A stretch of 64,000 nucleotides of DNA from positions 1 through 64,000 of the forward strand of contig JAKZES010000007.1 of the NCBI GenBank assembly GCA_022548915.1, in the 5' to 3' direction. The number at the start of each line of letters is the position of its first letter. The stretch's first letter is position 1. Position numbers and translations under genes: made by a program. The notes under the pieces were generated by a model that saw only the letters and a program-made list of their open reading frames with translations, made no database searches and was not told the origin of the DNA. The DNA comes from Verrucomicrobiaceae bacterium E54. GTDB lineage: Bacteria > Verrucomicrobiota > Verrucomicrobiia > Verrucomicrobiales > Akkermansiaceae. Positions 15,635 to 23,392 of the stretch are shown here, in pieces.

Positions 15635-16891
15635 ATGGAACCCAACGCCCTTGGCCTCATCATCCTCATCGCGCTCTTCGCGCTGTGGAATCTCGACTTC
15701 GTCGCCACCATTCTCAACCTCCGCTCGCTCAGCTCGGAGCCGCCGGAGGAACTCGCCGACGTTTTCGACGCGGAAAAATACGCCAAGTCGCAGGACTACA
15801 CGCGCACCAACGCCCGCTTCGGGGTCATCGAGTCCGTCGTTTCCCTGTTCACCCTGCTGGCCTTCTGGTTCGCCGGAGGCTTCGGCTGGATCGATGACCT
15901 CACCCGCTCGGCTCTCGGCAACGGCCTGCCGGCCGGCCTCGCCTTCCTGAGCATCATTTTCCTCGGCCACTACCTGATCCACCTGCCGCTCTCGATCTAC
16001 GCCACCTTCGTCATCGAGGAACGCTTCGGCTTCAACCGCACCACCCCGAAGACCTTCATCATCGATCAGATCAAGAACCTCGTCCTTTCCGCCCTGCTGG
16101 GACTGCCGCTGGCCGCCGGGGTCATCTGGATCTTCGGCAACGTCGAAATGGCGTGGCTGTGGGCGTGGATCCTCTTCACCGTCGTCCAGATCGTCCTCAT
16201 GTGGCTGGCACCGACCCTCATCCTCCCCCTCTTCAACAAGTTCGAGCCGATGCCCGAGGGGCCGCTGCGCTCGTCCATCGAGGCCATGGCCGCCAAGTGC
16301 GGCTTCCCCATCGGCGAAATCTCGGTGATGGATGGCTCCAAGCGCTCGACCAAGGCCAACGCCTATTTCACCGGCTTCGGCAAGACCAAGCGCATCGCCC
16401 TCTACGACACGCTGGTCGAGGAGCAGACCGATGACGAGCTGGTGGCCGTCCTCGCCCACGAGATCGGTCATTTCAAGTGCCGCCACATCGTCCAGCGCCT
16501 CGCCGTCTCGATTGTCCAGAGCGCGGTCCTCTTCTTCCTCCTCGGTCTGGCGGTCGATCGCGACGGGGCCTTCGCCCGCGAGCTCTTCGACGCCTTCGGC
16601 GTGGGCAAGATCACTCCGGCGGTCGGGCTGGTCCTGTTCGGCATTCTCTTCACCCCCGCCAGCCGCCTCCTCGGAGTCCTTTCCAACGCCTGGTCCCGCA
16701 AGCACGAGTTCGAAGCCGACGCCTTCGCCTCCGACGCCGTCGGTGGCCCCGGCCCCCTCATCAGCGCGCTCAAGAAACTCTCCGCCAAGAACCTCTCCAA
16801 CCTCACGCCGCACCGCCTGCGGGTCGTCCTCGACTATTCCCATCCCCCGCTCCCGGAAAGGCTGCGAGCGCTGGCCGCCCTCCGGGCCTGA
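15635..16891 (+). CDS. M48-family membrane zinc metalloprotease (Ste24/CAAX protease 1-like)
   Basis: 418 residues with several membrane segments (about 5-30, 65-85, 100-125, 150-200, 290-310, 325-345). The zinc-binding HEIGH is at 275-279, with the third ligand probably E358 in RKHEFEADAF. That arrangement is characteristic of the M48A Ste24 branch, not the shorter HtpX. Likely degrades misfolded inner-membrane proteins or processes hydrophobic substrates. The ATG at 15635 begins a hydrophobic N-terminus; the open frame upstream is antisense to the lipoprotein gene. Confidence 0.9.
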   Translation: MEPNALGLIILIALFALWNLDFVATILNLRSLSSEPPEELADVFDAEKYAKSQDYTRTNARFGVIESVVSLFTLLAFWFAGGFGWIDDLTRSALGNGLPAGLAFLSIIFLGHYLIHLPLSIYATFVIEERFGFNRTTPKTFIIDQIKNLVLSALLGLPLAAGVIWIFGNVEMAWLWAWILFTVVQIVLMWLAPTLILPLFNKFEPMPEGPLRSSIEAMAAKCGFPIGEISVMDGSKRSTKANAYFTGFGKTKRIALYDTLVEEQTDDELVAVLAHEIGHFKCRHIVQRLAVSIVQSAVLFFLLGLAVDRDGAFARELFDAFGVGKITPAVGLVLFGILFTPASRLLGVLSNAWSRKHEFEADAFASDAVGGPGPLISALKKLSAKNLSNLTPHRLRVVLDYSHPPLPERLRALAALRA

Positions 16892-16931
16892 GGCCCGAAG
16901 ACAGAAGACTGGAAGACCGAAGGCCGAAGAC

Positions 16932-16959
16932 CTAGACTGCGGCGCTTCAGCGCCGCTTT
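16932..16959. repeat. 28-bp palindromic repeat (CTAGACTGCGGCG family)
   Basis: A GCGGCGctTCAgCGCCGC palindrome preceded by CTAGACT and followed by TTT. It is followed by a second small palindrome, CCCCAAGGGG. The same 28-bp unit with two substitutions occurs twice at 54043-54149, so this is a dispersed family. Confidence 0.7.
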
Positions 16960-16987
16960 CCCCAAGGGGCTTCAGCACCGCCTCCAG

Positions 16988-17014
16988 TCTCCCATCTCCC
17001 ATCTCCCATCTCCC
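16988..17014. repeat. Heptanucleotide tandem repeat TCTCCCA
   Basis: Three perfect TCTCCCA units and a partial fourth, ending one base before the aldo-keto reductase start codon. It occupies the place where a ribosome-binding site is expected, and none is visible. Copy-number change here could alter expression (inference). Confidence 0.8.
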
Positions 17015-17015
17015 C

Positions 17016-18008
17016 ATGCACTCCGCCGATCCCGACCGCTACCTCGACCGCATGCCCTACCGCCGCTGCGGCCACTCCGGCCTGCTGCTTCCCGAGATCT
17101 CCCTCGGCTGCTGGCACAACTTCGGCCACGTCGATGACCAGCACGAGGCCCGCGCCATCCTGCGCCGCGCCTTCGACCGTGGGCTGACCCACTTCGACCT
17201 CGCCAACAACTACGGCCCGCCGCCCGGCAGCGCCGAGGAAAACGTCGGCCGCTTCCTCGCCGAGGACTTCGCCGCCCACCGCGACGAACTCGTGATCTCG
17301 TCGAAGGCCGGCCACCTGATGTGGCAGGGACCCTATGGCGAGTTCGGCTCGCGCAAGCACCTGCTCTCCTCACTCGACCAGTCGCTCAAGCGCCTGCGCC
17401 TCGACTACGTCGACATCTTCTACTCGCACTGCCCCGACCCGAAGACGCCGATCGAGGAAACCATGGGCGCCCTCGCCACCGCCGTGCAGCAGGGCAAGGC
17501 CCTCTACGTCGGACTGTCGAAATACCCGCTCAAGCGACTCAAGAAGGCCGTCAGGATCCTCGCCGACCTCGGCACCCCCTGCCTGATCTATCAGCCGCCC
17601 TATTCCATCCTTCAGCGCTGGCCCGAGTCGAAGGGCATCCACGAGTGGCTCGACGAAAAGGGGATCGGCTCCATCGTCTTCAGCCCGCTCGCCCAGGGCA
17701 TGCTCACCGGCAAGTATCTCGACGGCATCCCGTCGGAGTCCCGCGCGGGACGTCCCGAGGGGTTCCTCCAGACCGAGCAGGTGGAGCAGCAGCTCGACCG
17801 CATCCGCCAACTCGGTGCCGTGGCCGACGAGGCCGGCATGCCGCTCCAGCACCTCGCCCTGCGCTGGGCCCTCCAGCAGAAGGGCGTCACCTCGGCATTG
17901 ATCGGTGCCCGCACCGTCGCCCAGCTCGACGACTGCCTCGACGCGCTCGACCGACCGGCACTGACGGAGGACCTGCTCAAGCGCATCGACGAAATCGCCC
18001 CGGCGTGA
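17016..18008 (+). CDS. yghZ: Aldo/keto reductase, L-glyceraldehyde 3-phosphate reductase type (YghZ/Gpr-like)
   Basis: 330 residues, strongly similar along its whole length to E. coli YghZ (AKR14). MPYRRCGHSGLLLP, then LGCWHNFGHV, and THFDLANNYGPPPGSAEEN contains the catalytic aspartate and tyrosine. The catalytic lysine is in SSKAG and the histidine in FYSHCPD. SLIGARTVAQ-like residues near the C-terminus bind NADPH. Reduces aldehydes such as L-glyceraldehyde 3-phosphate and methylglyoxal. The ATG at 17016 directly follows a heptanucleotide repeat. Its stop overlaps the GTG of the DUF3293 gene. Confidence 0.93.
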   Translation: MHSADPDRYLDRMPYRRCGHSGLLLPEISLGCWHNFGHVDDQHEARAILRRAFDRGLTHFDLANNYGPPPGSAEENVGRFLAEDFAAHRDELVISSKAGHLMWQGPYGEFGSRKHLLSSLDQSLKRLRLDYVDIFYSHCPDPKTPIEETMGALATAVQQGKALYVGLSKYPLKRLKKAVRILADLGTPCLIYQPPYSILQRWPESKGIHEWLDEKGIGSIVFSPLAQGMLTGKYLDGIPSESRAGRPEGFLQTEQVEQQLDRIRQLGAVADEAGMPLQHLALRWALQQKGVTSALIGARTVAQLDDCLDALDRPALTEDLLKRIDEIAPA

Positions 18009-18391
18009 GCTTCCCCGCCAGCTACTACGAAACCCGTTTCACTCTGGTCGGCGCACCCGATCCGCTACCACCGCGGTTCGCCATCATCACCGCCCACAAC
18101 CCGATGGACCGCCCTTGGTCGCCGCGGATGAACGCCACCGCCGACCAGCGTCTGCGGCGTCTCCTGGAGCGCAAGCTCCTCCCCCATTTCCGCGCCACCG
18201 GACACGCGCCGGACCACTCCCACGCCGAGCCCGGCTGGGCCATCGTCACGGACCTTGGCACCGCCCTCGCGATTGCGCGGCGCTTCAAGCAACGCGCCCT
18301 GTGGTGGATCGAGGACAACGAGCTGCATCTTATCGCCTCGGCACGCCAGCGTCGCGAAATACCCGGTACCTTTACTGAGAGGATCGCCTGA
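18005..18391 (+). CDS. DUF3293-containing small protein
   Basis: 128 residues, starting at GTG 18005, which overlaps the aldo-keto reductase stop in a GTGA junction. The order FAIITAHNPMDRPWSP, then HAEPGWAIV, then IARRFKQRALWWIEDNELHLI matches the DUF3293 family of small proteins of unknown function. No signal peptide or membrane segment. Co-transcription with the reductase is likely. Confidence 0.8.
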   Translation: MSFPASYYETRFTLVGAPDPLPPRFAIITAHNPMDRPWSPRMNATADQRLRRLLERKLLPHFRATGHAPDHSHAEPGWAIVTDLGTALAIARRFKQRALWWIEDNELHLIASARQRREIPGTFTERIA

Positions 18392-18465
18392 TCCGGACCG
18401 CACGGAGATCTCCTCCTTGGCACTTGGAACTTCTCACTTGGAACTTCGAGGCGCAGCCTCGCGCC

Positions 18466-19560
18466 GTGAGCCAGCCCAACCAACTTCTCCTCATCGGCAT
18501 CCCCGGCACCGAACTGGATCCCGCCACCGCCACGCGACTGAAAAAACTGCAGCCCGGCGGCTACATCCTCTTCGGCCGCAACATCGAGTCCGCGGTGCAA
18601 CTGCGGAAGCTCGTCGACGACCTGCGCGACTTGTCGCCGGTCGAACCGGTCGTGACCATCGACCAGGAGGGAGGGCGCGTCTCCCGCCTGCGACTCATCG
18701 GCCACGAACCCCCCAGCGCCCAACAGCTGCGTGACCGCGACGAGCCCGAACTCATCCGCCGCCACGGCAATCTCACCGGCCGACTGCTCAGGCTCTTCGG
18801 CTTCAACCTCGACCTCTGCCCGGTGCTCGACATTTCCTTCGACGACGAGGCCGACAACTCGCTCAAGGGACGTTGCTGGGGAAGCTCGGTCGGAGAAACG
18901 ATCGACAAGGCCGAGCTTTTCCGCGCCGCCATGGCGGAACACGGCATCCTTTCCTGCGGCAAGCACTTCCCCGGCTACACCTTCGCCGGCCTCGACCCCC
19001 ACCACGACCTCCCGCGCATCGACCGCTCCCGCGCCGAGCTCGACGCCACCGAGCTCGCCGTCTTCCGGCACTTCGCCGACAAGGTCGACAGCATGATGAT
19101 CGGACACGCCCACTACCCCTGCTTCGACGCGGAGAAGAACCCCGCGTCGCTCTCCACCGCCGTCATCCGCGACTGCCTCCGCGGCGATCTCGGATTCGGG
19201 GGGCTGGTGATGACCGACGACCTCGACATGGGCGCCATCCTCAACACCTTCTCTTGGGAGGAAACGATCCGCCGCGCCGTTCGCGCCGGCAACGACTTCG
19301 TCATGATCTGCCACCGCCTCGAGGCCGCCGAGGACGCGCTGAGAACCCTCGAGTCCACCAGGGCCGCGGAACTGGATCCGGCCTTGGAGAACCTCGACCG
19401 CTTCAAGCAACGACTCGCCCCGCCGGACGACTTCACCCTTGCGGCGCACCAGGCCCTCGACCTGGAAGTCCGCCAGCTCCGCATCGACACCCTCGGCGAG
19501 GCCGCCGCCGACGAGCAAAGCCCCGAGAACGCCGCCCGCTCGCCCGTCGAGGACTACTGA
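18466..19560 (+). CDS. Glycoside hydrolase family 3 (NagZ-like beta-N-acetylhexosaminidase)
   Basis: 364 residues, single GH3 N-terminal TIM barrel. The substrate-binding KHFPG is followed by the HHDLP loop, and the nucleophile region is VMTDDLDMGA; earlier LQPGGYILFGRNI and TIDQEGGRVSRL are also typical. In NagZ the second Asp of a DDL motif is the nucleophile. No signal peptide, so a cytoplasmic muropeptide-recycling role is plausible. The start is taken as GTG at 18466; an in-frame TTG at 18424 reads through a cacttggaacttc direct repeat and is less likely. Confidence 0.88.
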   Translation: MSQPNQLLLIGIPGTELDPATATRLKKLQPGGYILFGRNIESAVQLRKLVDDLRDLSPVEPVVTIDQEGGRVSRLRLIGHEPPSAQQLRDRDEPELIRRHGNLTGRLLRLFGFNLDLCPVLDISFDDEADNSLKGRCWGSSVGETIDKAELFRAAMAEHGILSCGKHFPGYTFAGLDPHHDLPRIDRSRAELDATELAVFRHFADKVDSMMIGHAHYPCFDAEKNPASLSTAVIRDCLRGDLGFGGLVMTDDLDMGAILNTFSWEETIRRAVRAGNDFVMICHRLEAAEDALRTLESTRAAELDPALENLDRFKQRLAPPDDFTLAAHQALDLEVRQLRIDTLGEAAADEQSPENAARSPVEDY

Positions 19561-19580
19561 GCCGGCGAGTATCGATTAGA

Positions 19581-19648
19581 CCTCCTGAAGGAGGAACTAC
19601 GTACGCCACTGGCGCGCTTGTTCTGTTCGTAGTTCCCCCTTCAGGGGG
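19581..19648. repeat. Inverted repeat, 21-bp arms (CCTGAAGGnGGAACTACG family)
   Basis: Left arm 19581-19601 and right arm 19628-19648 are inverted copies matching at 19 of 21 positions, with a 26-base loop. Each arm has a smaller palindrome (CCTCCTGAAGGAGG). It lies between the convergent ends of the GH3 and nadE genes, so it may double as a bidirectional transcription stop, though no T-run is present. Confidence 0.75.
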
Positions 19649-19657
19649 TCCCACGTC

Positions 19658-21310
19658 TCACCCTGTAAACCGCTGCACGATCGGCATCCGCCGTCCCATC
19701 CCGAAGGCCTTCGAGGTCACCCGGATCCCCGGGGCCGCCTGCTGGCGCTTCCATTCGTTCAAGTCCACGCGGCGCTGCACCCAGCGCACCAGGTCCTCCT
19801 CGTACCCGAGATCCACGATCTCATCGGTCGAAAGGTGACGTTCAACGTAGGCTTCCAGGATTTCATCCAGAACATCATACTCCGGCAAACTATCCTGGTC
19901 CTTCTGGTCCGGCCGCAACTCGGCGCTCGGGGGCTTTTCGATCGTGTTCCACGGAATGACCTCCCGCTCCCGGTTGAGCCAGCGGCAGAGGTCGTAAACC
20001 CGGGTCTTGGGCAGGTCCGAAATCACCGCCAAACCTCCACACATGTCGCCGTAGATCGTGCAGTAGCCGACCGCCAGTTCGCTCTTGTTGCCGGTCGTCA
20101 GCAGCAGGTGGTTGAACTTGTTGGAGAGGGACATCAGCAGCAACCCGCGGATCCGGGCCTGCATGTTTTCCTCGGTCACATCCTCGGCCTCGCCGACGAA
20201 AAGCGGGGCCATCGTGCGCTTCACCTCTTCGAAGATGTCGGAAATCCGCACCTCGTCGCAGCGGATCCCGAGGTTCTCCGCCAGCGCGAAGGAATCGGCG
20301 ACGCTGCCGCCCGACGAGTAAGGGCTCGGCATCGTCAGCCCGTGGACTTTGTCCGCACCCAGCGCCTCGGCCGCCACCGCCGCCGTCAGCGCCGAGTCGA
20401 TGCCGCCACTGAGTCCCAGGCACACCGTCTCGAAGCCGGTCTTCTGCACATAGTCCCGCAGCCCCAGCACCAGCGCCCGCCACAGCTGCTCGCAGGGTGG
20501 CTGCGGCATCCTGACCCGCGACCGCGGGACCGTCTCTGCGGCATCCTGCCGCAGGTCCACAACCTCACACGCCTCCTCAAAACCCGGCAGCTTCGCCACC
20601 ACCTCACCGCTCGGCCCGACGACCACCGAGTGCCCGTCGAACACCAACTGGTCCTGGGCCGCGATCGCATTGCAGTAGACCAGCGGCAGCGCGGCCTTGC
20701 GTGCCACCGATGCCAGCATCTCCTCCCGCTGCTCCGGCTTCCCCAGATGAAAGGGTGAGGCGGAGAGGTTGACGATCATCTCCGCCCCGGCTTCCTTCAG
20801 CTCCCGCACCGGATCCCGACGGTAGAAAGGCCGGTCGAGATAATCGTCGGTCCAGATGTCCTCGCAGATCGTGACGCCGATCTTGCGGCCGCGCCACTCG
20901 ACGGGCTCACACGCTGCGGCCGGCTCGAAATAGCGACGCTCGTCGAACACATCGTAGGTCGGCAGCAGCGTCTTCCACCGCTTCGCCCGCACCTCGCCCC
21001 TCTCCAACCACGCCGCCGCGTTGCGGAAAGGCTTCCCGGGTTGATCCGACTCATGGTGATCGACGTAGCCGACGAGAAAGGGCACCTCCCCGATCTCAGT
21101 GGCCAGGTAGTCGAGCGCCTGCAGGCACTTCGGCACGAACTGGCTCTTGAAGACGAGATCGCGCGGCGGATAACCGACCAGGCCCATCTCCGGGCTCACC
21201 ACCAGTTCCGCCCCTTTCTCGAGGCACTCCCGGTAGGCCTGGAGCAGGCGCTTGGCGTTCCCGGGGAAATCCCCGACCACCGCATTGATCTGCGCGATTC
21301 CGATCTTCAT
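19658..21310 (-). CDS. nadE: Glutamine-dependent NAD+ synthase
   Basis: 550 residues. N-terminal nitrilase-type glutaminase (about 1-260): VSPEMGLVGYP with the catalytic glutamate, a lysine in KTLLPTYDVFDE, and cysteine in TICEDIW. C-terminal ATP-pyrophosphatase/NAD synthase domain with the P-loop SGGIDSA and TTGNKSELAVGY. Makes NAD+ from deamido-NAD+, ATP and glutamine-derived ammonia; complements nadD at 54333. The ATG at 21310 is preferred over an immediately upstream TTG. Last gene of the operon M20 peptidase-glnS-ferredoxin-nadE, 37 bases after the ferredoxin. Confidence 0.95.
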   Translation of the reverse strand: MKIGIAQINAVVGDFPGNAKRLLQAYRECLEKGAELVVSPEMGLVGYPPRDLVFKSQFVPKCLQALDYLATEIGEVPFLVGYVDHHESDQPGKPFRNAAAWLERGEVRAKRWKTLLPTYDVFDERRYFEPAAACEPVEWRGRKIGVTICEDIWTDDYLDRPFYRRDPVRELKEAGAEMIVNLSASPFHLGKPEQREEMLASVARKAALPLVYCNAIAAQDQLVFDGHSVVVGPSGEVVAKLPGFEEACEVVDLRQDAAETVPRSRVRMPQPPCEQLWRALVLGLRDYVQKTGFETVCLGLSGGIDSALTAAVAAEALGADKVHGLTMPSPYSSGGSVADSFALAENLGIRCDEVRISDIFEEVKRTMAPLFVGEAEDVTEENMQARIRGLLLMSLSNKFNHLLLTTGNKSELAVGYCTIYGDMCGGLAVISDLPKTRVYDLCRWLNREREVIPWNTIEKPPSAELRPDQKDQDSLPEYDVLDEILEAYVERHLSTDEIVDLGYEEDLVRWVQRRVDLNEWKRQQAAPGIRVTSKAFGMGRRMPIVQRFTG

Positions 21311-21347
21311 CAAGTCGCCGGACTTCTATCCACGCCGGGCGGGGCCG

Positions 21348-21710
21348 TCACTCGCGATTTCCACCGTCGAGGATCAGATCCCTTACCGGGCGGCCCTGAA
21401 CCAGATGCTCGTCGATGATCCGATCCAGCGCCTCGGGCGTGCACGAGTGGTACCAGACACCCTCGGGATAAACCACCGCCACCGGGCCCGCGATGCACAC
21501 CCGCAGGCAGTCGGCCTTGGTGCGGAGGATTCTCGGAGCGCCGAGTCCCAGCGAGCCGAGCCGACGCTTGAGATGATCCCACGACCGGACTCCGTCCACC
21601 GGATTGCAGCACTTCGGCTTCGAAGGGTCCGCACACAGGAAGATGTGCCGCTCGCCCTCGCCGACGCCCGCCGCACGGGCAGCCGCCTGCAATTCTTCGT
21701 CGCGAACCAT
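21348..21710 (-). CDS. (2Fe-2S) ferredoxin, thioredoxin-like type
   Basis: 120 residues. Four cluster cysteines fit the thioredoxin-like [2Fe-2S] pattern: C in FLCADP, CC in KPKCCNP, and C in ADCLRVC, with GPVAVVYPEGVWYHSC completing the fold. Such small ferredoxins often act as cobalamin/haem- or NAD-linked electron carriers; the partner is unknown here. The ATG at 21710 lies 2 bases after the glnS stop. The longer in-frame extension upstream is inside glnS and rejected. Confidence 0.85.
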   Translation of the reverse strand: MVRDEELQAAARAAGVGEGERHIFLCADPSKPKCCNPVDGVRSWDHLKRRLGSLGLGAPRILRTKADCLRVCIAGPVAVVYPEGVWYHSCTPEALDRIIDEHLVQGRPVRDLILDGGNRE

Positions 21711-21712
21711 GC

Positions 21713-23392
21713 CTACTTCTTCTTCGCCCACGAATCTCGCAGCCCGACGGTGCGGTTGAATACCGGCCGTTCGCCGGGCACGTGATCCCGGCGGTCGGCG
21801 ACGAAATAGCCGAGCCGCTCGAACTGGCAGCGCCACTCCGGCTCGACCCCGGCCAGCGAGGGCTCGACCCGCGCCATGACGGTCTGCTTCGATTCCGGAT
21901 TGAGCACCGAAACAAAGCCGCCTTCGGCCCCATCGGGATCTTCCTCGGTGAACAGCCGGTCATAAAGCCGGACTTCCGCCTCGGCGCCGAACTCCGCAGA
22001 AACCCAGTGGATCGCCGCCTTGCACTGCACCCCCTCGGGCGCGTCCCTGCCCACCGTGTCCGGAAGATACTCGCAGCGGATCTCGGTGATCTCGCCGTCC
22101 TCGCCCTTCTCGAAGCCGACACACTTGATGATGTAGCCGCCGCGCAGCCGCACGTGGCGGTCGGGACCGAGACGGAAGAATTTCCTCGGCGGATCCTCCA
22201 TGAAATCGTCACGCTCGATCCACAGCTCGCGGCCCAGCTTCACCTTGCGGCTGCCTTCCTCCGGCTTCTCCGGGTTGTTGACCACGTCCACTTCCTCGCT
22301 ACGACCTTCCTCGTAGTTCTCCAGCACGACCTTCACCGGATCCAGCACCGCCATCCGGCGCTGCGCCTCCCGGTTGAGGAAATCGCGGATTTCGAACTCG
22401 AGCAGCGCGACATCGGTCGTCCCGTTGAACTTGGTGATCCCGATCCGCTCGCAGAATTTCACAATCGCCTCTGGCGGCACGCCGCGCCGCCGCAGGCCGC
22501 TGAGCGTCGGCATCCGCGGGTCGTCCCAGCCTTCGACGTGTCCTTCCTTCACCAGGGTCAGCAGCTTGCGCTTGCTCATCACCGTATAGGTCAGGTTCAG
22601 CCGCGCGAACTCGATCTGGCGCGGCCGTGCCGGCACCGGACAATGCTCGATCACCCAGTCGTAGAACGGCCGGTGGATCTCGAACTCGAGCGTGCACAGC
22701 GAATGCGTGATGTGCTCATGCGCGTCCTCGAGCGGATGCGCGAAGTCATACATCGGATAGATGCACCAGGCGTCGCCGGTGTTGTGGTGCGGCGAGTGGA
22801 TCACCCGGTAGATCACCGGGTCGCGCATGACCATGTTCGACGAGGCCATGTCGATCTTCGCCCGCAGCACCGCCTCGCCTTCCTTGAAATCACCCGCCCG
22901 CATTTGGGCGAAGAGGTCGAGACTCTCCGCCACCGGACGATCCCGGTAAGGCGAGGGCGTGCCGGGCGTCTGGAGGTTGCCGCGGGTTTCCTTGATCTGC
23001 TCGGGGGTCTGCTCGTCGACGTAGGCCAGCCCTTTTTCGATCAGCGCCACCGCGCAGTCGTGGAAGAACTCGAAATAGTCGCTGGCATAATAGAGGTGCC
23101 CGCCCCAGTCGAAGCCGAGCCACGCGACGTCCTCCTTGATGCTTTCGACGTACTCGACCTCTTCCTTCTCGGGATTGGTGTCGTCGAAGCGCAGGTGGCA
23201 GCGTGCGCCGCTGCCGGCGTTCTCGCGGGCGATGCCGAAGTTCAGGCAGATCGCCTTGGCGTGACCGATGTGCAGGTAGCCGTTCGGCTCCGGCGGGAAG
23301 CGCGTGATCGTGGTCGCATGTTTTCCGCTTTCGAGATCCTCCGCAATGATCTCGCGGATGAAGTCGTTTTTTGATTTCGTGGTGTCAGACAT
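21713..23392 (-). CDS. glnS: Glutaminyl-tRNA synthetase
   Basis: 559 residues, class I synthetase charging tRNA-Gln directly. Class I signatures are PEPNGYLHIGHAKA near residue 34 and VMSKRK for KMSKS. The C-terminal anticodon-binding beta-barrels follow from about residue 345. Its presence means this organism need not rely on the GatCAB transamidation route for Gln-tRNA. Its first 8 bases overlap the 3' end of the M20 peptidase, indicating coupling. Confidence 0.97.
   Translation of the reverse strand: MSDTTKSKNDFIREIIAEDLESGKHATTITRFPPEPNGYLHIGHAKAICLNFGIARENAGSGARCHLRFDDTNPEKEEVEYVESIKEDVAWLGFDWGGHLYYASDYFEFFHDCAVALIEKGLAYVDEQTPEQIKETRGNLQTPGTPSPYRDRPVAESLDLFAQMRAGDFKEGEAVLRAKIDMASSNMVMRDPVIYRVIHSPHHNTGDAWCIYPMYDFAHPLEDAHEHITHSLCTLEFEIHRPFYDWVIEHCPVPARPRQIEFARLNLTYTVMSKRKLLTLVKEGHVEGWDDPRMPTLSGLRRRGVPPEAIVKFCERIGITKFNGTTDVALLEFEIRDFLNREAQRRMAVLDPVKVVLENYEEGRSEEVDVVNNPEKPEEGSRKVKLGRELWIERDDFMEDPPRKFFRLGPDRHVRLRGGYIIKCVGFEKGEDGEITEIRCEYLPDTVGRDAPEGVQCKAAIHWVSAEFGAEAEVRLYDRLFTEEDPDGAEGGFVSVLNPESKQTVMARVEPSLAGVEPEWRCQFERLGYFVADRRDHVPGERPVFNRTVGLRDSWAKKK

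Noticed and set aside
16892-17015. Possible CRISPR-like tandem arrangement
   Set aside because: Only one palindrome and a 7-bp repeat; no spacers and no cas genes in the window.
21311-22212. Minus-strand frame of 300 codons spanning ferredoxin and the glnS 3' end
   Set aside because: Shifted-frame artefact in GC-rich DNA; the ferredoxin and glnS frames have all family motifs.
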